Shown: positions 58,157-64,000 of the stretch, in pieces | Layout of the letters: every line of letters begins with the position of its first letter | Numbering within the stretch: position 1 is the first letter of the stretch | NCBI RefSeq assembly: GCF_036346105.1 | Contig: NZ_CP107812.1 | Location: forward strand, 62,001-126,000 | DNA: 64,000 nt | Direction: 5' to 3' | From: Streptomyces sp. NBC_00539 | GTDB taxonomy: Bacteria > Actinomycetota > Actinomycetes > Streptomycetales > Streptomycetaceae | The notes under the pieces: model-generated | Database searches by the model: none | What the model was told of the DNA's origin: nothing | Seen by the model: only the letters and a program-made list of their open reading frames with translations | Program-made: the position numbers and the translations under genes

Positions 58157-60417
58157 CGGGGCTCTCCCTCTGTGAGGGCGGCGACGGCGGTGTCGTCGGC
58201 GCGCTCGGCGATGACGGCGGCGAGCTCGTCGAGGGTGCCGCCGTGCAGCAGTTCGTCCATGGACAGGTCCACGTCGAGGGCGTCGAGGATCTGGTACTGG
58301 ACGGTGACGGCCTGGAGGGAGCCGGCGGCCAGCTGGGTGAGGGTGCGGCCGGCGATCTGCTCGTCGTCCTCCAGGCGCAGGGCGCTGCGGACGATGCCGG
58401 TCAGCCACGGGGTGAGGGCGCTCGGGGCGCGGGGTGCGCCGGCGGGCCGGAAGAACACGGCGTCGGCGAGGGTGACGGCGGTGCCGGGCGCGAGGAGTTC
58501 GACGGTACGGGGCCACGTGCGCGGGGCTTCGAGGCCGAGGGCGGCCGCCAGCTTGTCGGCGAAGCGGGGCATGACGGGGGCGGCGGCGTGCGCGAGGAGG
58601 CGGGCGGCGGCCAGTTCGAGGGCGATGGCGGTGCGGTTCTCGTCCGCCCAGGCCCCGGTGTCGGCGAGGAGGCCTTCGCCGCGGGCGAAGCGGACCGTGT
58701 CGCGGACGATGCCGTCGAGTTCGGCGGCGGCCTGGTTGAGGGAGAACGCGTCGTTGTCCAGCGCCCCGGTGACGGCGGTGAGGCGGGCGCCGAGCCGGGC
58801 GAGGAACGCGGAGTGCTCGGGCGTCCAGTTCCCGGCGTCGGGGGCGTGGCCGCCGTGGTGCTTGGCGACGCGGGCGCCGAGGTCGTTCAGCCACTGCTGC
58901 CAGGTGCCGATGAGGGTGTCGTCGAGGGTGGCCTCGTAGGCGGCGCGCCGGAAGTCGGTGCGCAGGCCTTCGGGGCGGGTGGAGGCGAGGAAGTAGCGGA
59001 CGGAGTCGACGGTGTCGGGGCTGAGGATCTCCTTGCCCCAGATCGCGTGCCGGCGGCTGGTGGAGAACTTGCTCCCCTCCAGCAGGTAGAACTCGTTGAC
59101 GTGGTAGTCGATGTCCGGGGTCCAGCCGGGGAAGGCCAGCTTGTAGAGCACGGGGTAGAGGACCGCGTGGTAGAAGCTGTTGTCGTAGCCGAAGAAGTGG
59201 ACGATCTTCCAGTCCCGGGCGGGGTCGGCGGCCCTCCAGTCGCGGCCGAGGCGGGAGCCCAGTGACTGGATGCCGTGCAGGAAGCCGTAGCTCATCTCCG
59301 GCCACACCCAGATGACCTGGCCTTCGGTGGCGTTCTCCTGCGGTTCGACGCCCCAGGTGGAGGGGTGGGTGACGGGGACGTCCAGGGCGGGGCGCCGGAA
59401 GAGCCGGTCGGCGAGTTCGCGCAGCCGGGCGGGGACCCGGCCGAGCCGGTGGTGTGCGCGTACGTCGTCGGCGAAGGCGTGCAGCGGGAGGGTCCAGCGG
59501 GCGGCGGGGGCGCGGCGGGGCGCCGTGGTGGAGGCGGCGGAGACCGGGTCGGTGAGGTCGGCGACGGTGTTGGGTTCGCCGCACTCCTCGCAGATGTTGC
59601 CGGAGGTGGTGGCGCCGCAGCCGGGGCAGCCGCCCTTGACGTCGACTTCGTAGAGGTACTGGCCGCTTTCGGCGTCGTACAGGGCCTCGTGGGCGGTGAC
59701 GGCGATCCGGCCGGAGTCCACGACGCGGCTGAAGAAGTCCTGGAGGCCCTCGCGGTAGGCGGGGTCCTGGTCGGTGACCGTGTACTGGTCGAGCGGGATG
59801 TCCATCAGCCGCAGGGTCTCGGCGATCTCGGCGCTGTAGTGCGCGGCGGTCTCGGCGGGGGTGCGGCCGTCCTTGCGGGCGGCGCCGACGACGTAGCTCT
59901 GGTAGTCGTCGCTGCCGGTGAGGTGGTAGGCCTCGGCGCCGGTCATCCGCTGGAAGCGGGTGAAGGCGTCGGCGCCGAGGTAGGGGCCCGAGAGGTGGCC
60001 CAGGTGCAGGTCGCCGTTGGGGGTGGGCGGGGTGGAGAAGACGAAGACGGGCCGCTCGCCGAAGCCCTTGCGGGCGGGGTTCGCGGCGGAGGCCAGGGCC
60101 CGGTCGCCGTCGCGCCAGTACTGGGTGAAGAAGACGAGGTCGCCTTCCCCGGTGTTGGCCAGGACGTGCGTTTCGAACGGTTCGAAGAGGACGACAGTGC
60201 CCGGTTCGGCGGGGTGGCGCTCGCCGCTGTCGAGGACGAACTCGCCGCTGCCGCGGACGATGACGAACAGCTCGGTCTCGTCGTGCTGGTGGCGGTCGGC
60301 GGCCCGGCCCGGCGCCACCCGGCCCCAGCCCGCGCCGGTGCCGAGGCCCTCGACGCCGCTCATGTCGATGCCGAAGGCCTGTTCCAGGACGTCGGCGTCA
60401 TAGCTGGCGATGATCAT
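58153..60417 (-). CDS. Hydrazine synthetase-like fusion: cupin - MetRS-like - carrier protein
   Basis: 754 aa. Residues 1-105 are a cupin (metal-binding H43, H45 and E49 in DRHQHDETE; H84 in FETH). Residues 120-650 are a methionyl-tRNA-synthetase-like class I domain: HIGH motif HLGH (138-141, in NGDLHLGHLSG), a zinc knuckle C264-x2-C267 and C276-x2-C279, and a KMSKS-like KFSTS (450-454). D412 and H417 sit in GYDNSFYH where E. coli MetRS has GKDIVYFH. The usual VWLDAPIGY pocket is changed to VWPEMSYGF. Residues 665-740 are a carrier domain with Ser700 (LAAGSLQAV). Cupin-MetRS proteins (Spb40, Tri28) join N6-hydroxylysine to an amino acid through an N-N bond. I know of no C-terminal carrier in those, so that is the unusual part. 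Start and stop overlap both neighbours. Confidence 0.88.
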   Translation of the reverse strand: MIIASYDADVLEQAFGIDMSGVEGLGTGAGWGRVAPGRAADRHQHDETELFVIVRGSGEFVLDSGERHPAEPGTVVLFEPFETHVLANTGEGDLVFFTQYWRDGDRALASAANPARKGFGERPVFVFSTPPTPNGDLHLGHLSGPYLGADAFTRFQRMTGAEAYHLTGSDDYQSYVVGAARKDGRTPAETAAHYSAEIAETLRLMDIPLDQYTVTDQDPAYREGLQDFFSRVVDSGRIAVTAHEALYDAESGQYLYEVDVKGGCPGCGATTSGNICEECGEPNTVADLTDPVSAASTTAPRRAPAARWTLPLHAFADDVRAHHRLGRVPARLRELADRLFRRPALDVPVTHPSTWGVEPQENATEGQVIWVWPEMSYGFLHGIQSLGSRLGRDWRAADPARDWKIVHFFGYDNSFYHAVLYPVLYKLAFPGWTPDIDYHVNEFYLLEGSKFSTSRRHAIWGKEILSPDTVDSVRYFLASTRPEGLRTDFRRAAYEATLDDTLIGTWQQWLNDLGARVAKHHGGHAPDAGNWTPEHSAFLARLGARLTAVTGALDNDAFSLNQAAAELDGIVRDTVRFARGEGLLADTGAWADENRTAIALELAAARLLAHAAAPVMPRFADKLAAALGLEAPRTWPRTVELLAPGTAVTLADAVFFRPAGAPRAPSALTPWLTGIVRSALRLEDDEQIAGRTLTQLAAGSLQAVTVQYQILDALDVDLSMDELLHGGTLDELAAVIAERADDTAVAALTEGEPR

Positions 60418-61502
60418 GTCGTGGCCTTCCGGGGTGAGGCGGGCAGGGAGAGCAGGTCGGCGGTGCGGGCGGCGAGCGCGGGGGCGAGGCGGTACCCGGA
60501 GCCGCCGGCGGCGCCCGCGAAGACGGTCCGGCCGTCTTCGGTGAGCGGGGTGACCAGCGGGTGGCCCTGCGGGCCGTACGCGTCGCAGAAGACGCGGCCC
60601 GAGTGGCAGCGGTCGACGAGCTGCGGGGCGTAGCGGGTGAGCAGGGCGCGGGCCTCGTCGAGGTGGCCGGCGGTGGGGGCCGGGTCGATGTGGGCGGGGT
60701 CGACGTCCCATTCGCGGCAGGTGTAGCTGAACAGCCAGTGGCCGCGGTGGTGCAGGGGCAGCAGGAACGCGTCCTCGTCCTGGAAGACGATCGCCCCGTC
60801 GCCGGTCCGCGGGGGGACGTCGATGTGCAGGGCGACGATCTTCTTGACGCGGGCGCCGAGCGGGGCGACGAGCTCGCGCCAGGCGGGGTCGGCGAGCCAG
60901 GGCCCGGGGGCCAGGACGACGCGGCCGGCGGTGAGCGCCGCGCCGCCGGTCAGGGTGAGGCGGACGTGGTCCGGGCCGGCGTCGAGGGCGGTGACGGCGA
61001 CGCCTTCGCGCAAGAGGAGGCGGGGACGCAGCTCGGCGCCGAGCTGCTGGGTGAGGGTGTGGACGTCCGCGTACTGGCAGCCGTCGCCCTGCCAGGCGCC
61101 GTATCCGGCGGGCAGCTGCGGGACCGAGGACGGCAGTTCGGTGGTCCGGCGCAGCTTCGCCTCGGGGAGGTAGACCTCGTGCAGCCGCTCCTCGGCGGCC
61201 TCGGGGGCGAGGACGGTCATGGGCAGCGGGTGGATGGGCAGGTCGGGGCGCAGGGTGTGGAGGTCGGCGTAGAAGCGTTCGCTCTCGGCGGCCAGGGTGC
61301 GCACGGTCTCGGTGGCGCCGCGCGGGAAGTGCAGTCCGGCGGAGCGGCGGCTGGCGCCGGAGCCGATCATGTCGCGGTCGAGGACGGTGACGGTGGCGGC
61401 CGGGTCGCGGGCGAGGATCTCGCGGGCGATGAGGACGCCGAGTATCCCCGCGCCGACGACGGCGACGTCGCTGCGGGCCCCGGCGGGGGCGGCGGTGTCC
61501 AT
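60414..61502 (-). CDS. FAD-dependent D-amino-acid-oxidase-like enzyme of the hydrazine pathway
   Basis: 362 aa, DAAO/glycine oxidase fold. The FAD motif is VAVVGAGILGVLIAREIL (residues 13-30), with SAGLHFPRG and the C-terminal FAGAAGGSGYRLAPALAARTADLL. In s56-p1 and triacsin biosynthesis an enzyme of this type, next to the lysine N-hydroxylase and the cupin-MetRS, cuts the lysine-amino acid N-N adduct oxidatively to release hydrazinoacetate. The gene order here (hydroxylase, oxidase, cupin-MetRS) with 1- and 4-bp overlaps supports the same role. Confidence 0.85.
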   Translation of the reverse strand: MDTAAPAGARSDVAVVGAGILGVLIAREILARDPAATVTVLDRDMIGSGASRRSAGLHFPRGATETVRTLAAESERFYADLHTLRPDLPIHPLPMTVLAPEAAEERLHEVYLPEAKLRRTTELPSSVPQLPAGYGAWQGDGCQYADVHTLTQQLGAELRPRLLLREGVAVTALDAGPDHVRLTLTGGAALTAGRVVLAPGPWLADPAWRELVAPLGARVKKIVALHIDVPPRTGDGAIVFQDEDAFLLPLHHRGHWLFSYTCREWDVDPAHIDPAPTAGHLDEARALLTRYAPQLVDRCHSGRVFCDAYGPQGHPLVTPLTEDGRTVFAGAAGGSGYRLAPALAARTADLLSLPASPRKATT

Positions 61503-62830
61503 CAGGCGCTCCACCGTTCCTGCGGTGCGGGCTTGGTGGACCACTCGATGAAGGAGGCGAGCTGCTCGTCGCCGCGTACGCCGCTGATCCGGTCGGCGAT
61601 GCGCCGGCTGCGCCAGGCGTTGAGGCTGAGGTTGGGGTCGGCGAGGCCGCGCTGGCCGCGCACGCCGTTCTGGACGAAGATCCGCCGGTCCTCGGGGCCG
61701 TCCCAGCGGACGGCGTAGTCCTCGTCGACGCGCAGTTCGTCGCCCTCGCGCTCCAGGCGGTCGGCCAGGGGGGAGAGGAAGTCCATGGCGGCGGGCCGGT
61801 AGCCGGTGGCCCAGACGACGACGTCGGCGTCGAACTTCTCCACCGATTCGGGTTCGCCGGTGTGGCGGGCGCTGACTTCCCAGCCGGCTACGGGGGCGGG
61901 GCTGACGTCGAACACCTCGCGGCCCGGGTGCAGGGCGACCAGGTCCTCGTTGCCCTCCACGAAGCGGTGGACGTAGATGCCCTGGTAGATCTCGCGCAGG
62001 GTGGATTCCGAGATGCCGTCGCTGGTCAGGATGTTGCGGGCGTTCAGCGACTGGCGGCGCTCGCGGGGCAGTGCGTAGAAGTAGTCGGCGTGGCTGGGCA
62101 TGTAGTAGTCGTTGGTGAACGGCGAGTCGTCGATCGGGAAGTAGTTCTGCCGGCGGGAGATCCAGGAGACCCGGCGGGGCAGTTGCCGGCCGGAGCGGGA
62201 GATCAGGTCGAGGAAGGCCTCGGCGCCGGACTGGCCCCCGCCGATGACGACGACGCGTTTGCCGCCGAGGTCGTGGGAGGCGTTCAGGTAGTCGGCGACG
62301 TGGAACTGGGTGGGACCGAGCCGGCCGGCGCCCTGCGGCGGGACCCAGGGGCGGCTGCCGACGCCGACCACGACGTTGTCGGCGGTGACGGTGCGGCGGT
62401 CGGTGTGGACGGTGTAGGTGCCGCGCCGGTCGTCGAAGCCGACTTCCCGGACGTCCTCGCCGAAGGTGATGTTCTCGTTGCGGCGGCTGGCCCACGCCAG
62501 GTAGTTGCGGAATTCCAGCCGGGGCACGTCGTCGAACTGGGCGTTGAGGAAGTGGTAGACCCGGCCCTTCTCGTGGAGGTAGGCGAGGAAGGAGAAGGGG
62601 CTGGCGGGGTCGGCGAGGCTCACCAGGTCCTTGAACTGGGAGACCTGGAGGGTGGTTCCGGGTATCTGCTGGCCGTCGTGCCAGCTGAAGGATTCCTTGC
62701 GGTCGAGGAAGAGATTGGGCATGTCCGGCCTGCAGTGCAGCAGTGACGCCAGACTGAGGTTGGCCGGGCCCACGCCCACTCCCACGCAGCGGAAGTGCGT
62801 GGCACCGGGCGGGAAGCTCTCGTGCGCCAT
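61502..62830 (-). CDS. L-lysine (or ornithine) N-monooxygenase
   Basis: 442 aa, SidA/IucD/PvdA family. FAD motif CVGVGVGPANLSLASLL (15-31), NADPH motif VVVIGGGQSGAEAFLDL (near 195), substrate and flavin-shield segments LQVSQFKDLVSLADPASPFSFL and FTNDYYMPSHADYFY, and the C-terminal ATGYRP. It hydroxylates the side-chain amine. In a siderophore cluster this would feed hydroxamates, but beside a cupin-MetRS it should make N6-hydroxylysine for N-N bond formation. Its stop shares one base with the next start. Confidence 0.9.
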   Translation of the reverse strand: MAHESFPPGATHFRCVGVGVGPANLSLASLLHCRPDMPNLFLDRKESFSWHDGQQIPGTTLQVSQFKDLVSLADPASPFSFLAYLHEKGRVYHFLNAQFDDVPRLEFRNYLAWASRRNENITFGEDVREVGFDDRRGTYTVHTDRRTVTADNVVVGVGSRPWVPPQGAGRLGPTQFHVADYLNASHDLGGKRVVVIGGGQSGAEAFLDLISRSGRQLPRRVSWISRRQNYFPIDDSPFTNDYYMPSHADYFYALPRERRQSLNARNILTSDGISESTLREIYQGIYVHRFVEGNEDLVALHPGREVFDVSPAPVAGWEVSARHTGEPESVEKFDADVVVWATGYRPAAMDFLSPLADRLEREGDELRVDEDYAVRWDGPEDRRIFVQNGVRGQRGLADPNLSLNAWRSRRIADRISGVRGDEQLASFIEWSTKPAPQERWSA

Positions 62831-62923
62831 GGTCGGAACCTCTCGTTCGAAAGCGTGCGGAAGCGCTGGGAGGCTTCGGAAAGCCTCGGGAAGCGCTGGG
62901 AAGCCTTGGGAAAACGGAAACGG
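62831..62923. repeat. Short imperfect repeats between MFS and hydroxylase genes
   Basis: GGAAGCGCTGGGAGGCTTC, GGAAAGCCTCGGGAAGC and GCTGGGAAGCCTTGGG form overlapping direct and inverted repeats in 93 bp. They may hold a promoter or attenuator for the operon; nothing clearer was seen. Confidence 0.45.
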
Positions 62924-64000
62924 TCAGGCGGTCCGGGTCCGGCGGTCGTGTACGGCGATGAGGCCGCAGGCGGTGGCGAGCAGGGAGCAGGCGCCGACCA
63001 GTGGCCACACGAGGGAGCCGAACTGGAGGAACAGCCAGGTGCCGGCCATCGGCCCGAGCGCGGAGCCCAGGCCGAACATGAACTGGAAGCTGCCGATGTA
63101 GCGCGAGCGCAGGGGCTCGGGTCCCGCGCTCGCCGGGTAGGCGAAGACGGCGGGGCCGCCGAGGATCTCGCCCAGCGACCAGACGAGCGTGCCGATGACG
63201 ACGGCGGCCGGGCCGATGGGCAGTCCGTAGCAGGCGACTCCGGCGCCGACGAGGGCGAAGCCGAGACCGACGGTGATCTTGAGCGGCCAGCGCTGGGAGA
63301 CCTTGGTGACCAGCAGCTCGAAGGCGATGACGATGAGGCCGTTGAGCGCGACGGCGAAGGTGTACCAGAAGAGCGCCATGCCGGCGTCCTTCATGTACAG
63401 CGGGAGGGTGGAGAGGTACTGGGTGTAGACGGCGGCGTGGCAGAAGGCGGCGGTCAGGTAGAGCAGGTAGCGGCGGTCGCGCAGGACGGCCGCGTAGCCG
63501 CCGCGGGCGCCGGTGGGGACGGGAGCGGCCGCGGGGTGCCGGGCGGCCTTGGCGGGGAGGGTGGCACGGGCGACGAGGGCGTAGGCGAGCGCGATGACGG
63601 CCTCGCCCCAGAAGAGGAGGGTGTACGAGTGCCCGCCCGCGTTGTAGAGCGCGTAGCCCAGCAGCGGGGCGGCGGTCGCGCCGACGTTGAGGCCGAAGCG
63701 GTACATCGCGAAGATCATGATCTGCCGGTCGCCGTCGGTCTGGTCGGCCAGCAAGGTGGCGGAGGCCGGCCGGAACAGCTGGGCGCCCATGCTGACCAGG
63801 GCGATCGCGCCGAGCAGCAGGGTGAAGTCGGGCAGGTAGAGCAGGGCGGCGGTCAGCACGGCCGTGCTGCTCATGGACACGACGGTGGCGTGACGGATGC
63901 CGAGCCGGTCGGCGAGGGTGCCGCCGACGAGGGAGCCGGCGACGGCGCCCGCCCCGTAGACGCCGAGGGCGATGACGGTGCGGGCCTCGGAGTGGCCGGC
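62924..64000 (-). CDS. MFS exporter, N-terminus cut by the window edge
   Basis: At least 359 codons; the frame is open to base 64000, so the start lies outside. At the visible N-terminal side is helix 2 followed by motif A (GGTLADRLGIRHATVV), then about ten more hydrophobic helices. GAQLFRPASATLLADQT and NVGATAAPLLGYAL are typical of the MdtH/YdhP-like drug efflux branch. It is upstream of the N-hydroxylase gene on the same strand and is the likely exporter, or self-resistance pump, for the hydrazine-derived product. Confidence 0.82.
   Translation of the reverse strand, partial: AGHSEARTVIALGVYGAGAVAGSLVGGTLADRLGIRHATVVSMSSTAVLTAALLYLPDFTLLLGAIALVSMGAQLFRPASATLLADQTDGDRQIMIFAMYRFGLNVGATAAPLLGYALYNAGGHSYTLLFWGEAVIALAYALVARATLPAKAARHPAAAPVPTGARGGYAAVLRDRRYLLYLTAAFCHAAVYTQYLSTLPLYMKDAGMALFWYTFAVALNGLIVIAFELLVTKVSQRWPLKITVGLGFALVGAGVACYGLPIGPAAVVIGTLVWSLGEILGGPAVFAYPASAGPEPLRSRYIGSFQFMFGLGSALGPMAGTWLFLQFGSLVWPLVGACSLLATACGLIAVHDRRTRTA

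Noticed and set aside
55172-58939. 1255-codon open frame on the plus strand opposite the NRPS gene
   Set aside because: It lies antisense to clear Cy-A-PCP domains. Its sequence is Gly/Val/Asp-rich without domains, a normal effect of high GC at codon position 3.
54824-59584. 1586-codon minus frame running through NRPS and cupin-MetRS genes
   Set aside because: The part beyond 58156 is out of frame with the MetRS-like protein and is Arg/Pro low complexity. The NRPS starts at ATG 58156, so this is not a NRPS-tRNA synthetase fusion.
58153-60417. Housekeeping or resistance methionyl-tRNA synthetase
   Set aside because: The cupin and carrier fusions, changed Met pocket (VWPEMSYGF), KFSTS in place of KMSKS and the operon with N-hydroxylase and DAAO-like genes point to the hydrazine synthetase group, not to tRNA charging.
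61502-62830. Hydroxamate siderophore cluster
   Set aside because: An N-hydroxylase alone would suggest this. But there is no NIS synthetase, no siderophore transporter, no iron-box palindrome seen, and the neighbours match the N-N pathway.

Overview
The window reads as a high-GC actinomycete chromosome, almost certainly Streptomyces. Codons are G/C-rich at position 3, genes overlap as ATGA/TGATG, GTG starts are common, a few rare TTA (bldA-type) leucine codons are present, and there is an AfsA-family signalling enzyme with modular PKS/NRPS genes. No tRNA, rRNA, CRISPR array or intact insertion sequence was seen.

1-17 kb is mixed accessory and housekeeping sequence: a broken, internally inverted alpha/beta-hydrolase gene at the left edge, a BKACE/KCE enzyme, an FMN glutamate-synthase-like protein, a pyruvate-oxidase-like TPP enzyme, a SUKH remnant, an EF-hand protein and an MmpS-like lipoprotein. 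A regulatory cassette follows at 9.6-13.5 kb: an XRE regulator, an ImmA/IrrE-type metallopeptidase and two tandem MAB_1171c-type membrane proteins, flanked by two flavoenzymes. 17-23 kb is a secreted cell-wall island: three consecutive proteins carry different N-terminal enzymes (NlpC/P60-like, Rpf-like, SASA esterase-like) on nearly identical five-repeat FG-GAP propellers.

23-37 kb is a tailoring and signalling region: a MarR regulator, two aldo/keto reductases, SDR, cyclase-family protein, ABM-domain protein, CynX-type MFS exporter, aromatic-type FAD monooxygenase, quinone reductase and PaaK-like protein. It also holds an operon AKR - AfsA-like - HAD phosphatase - KAS III - small ORF that looks like an autoregulator (butyrolactone/furan/butenolide) pathway. 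Related palindromes (about CATAAGATGTCTTATG) upstream of three of these transcription units suggest a MarR regulon. 37.6-42.5 kb holds a single-module PKS (KS-AT-degenerate DH-ACP) with one TTA codon, and a TetR regulator.

42.6-45.8 kb is a second XRE - ImmA/IrrE - MAB_1171c cassette (plus a PAP2 phosphatase), with three iterons upstream. 46-50.6 kb holds an MFS transporter and several divergently arranged one-component regulators, two with clear palindromic operators.

50.6-64 kb, all on the minus strand and mostly with overlapping start/stop codons, is the most striking part. It encodes a lysine/ornithine N-hydroxylase, a D-amino-acid-oxidase-like flavoenzyme, and a three-part protein (cupin + methionyl-tRNA-synthetase-like + carrier protein). 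These are followed by a Cy-A-PCP NRPS module (probably Cys), an acyl-AMP ligase, a stand-alone carrier protein, a GNAT acyltransferase, a C45 (isopenicillin-N-acyltransferase-like) protein and an Sfp-type PPTase. The first three match the known N-N bond-forming (hydrazine) machinery of s56-p1 and triacsin biosynthesis. The ligase/ACP/GNAT trio matches the step that loads and N-acylates hydrazinoacetate in triacsin biosynthesis. The window therefore probably contains a new hydrazine-derived hybrid NRPS cluster with a carrier-fused hydrazine synthetase. The right edge cuts an MFS exporter gene and the cluster may continue beyond it.
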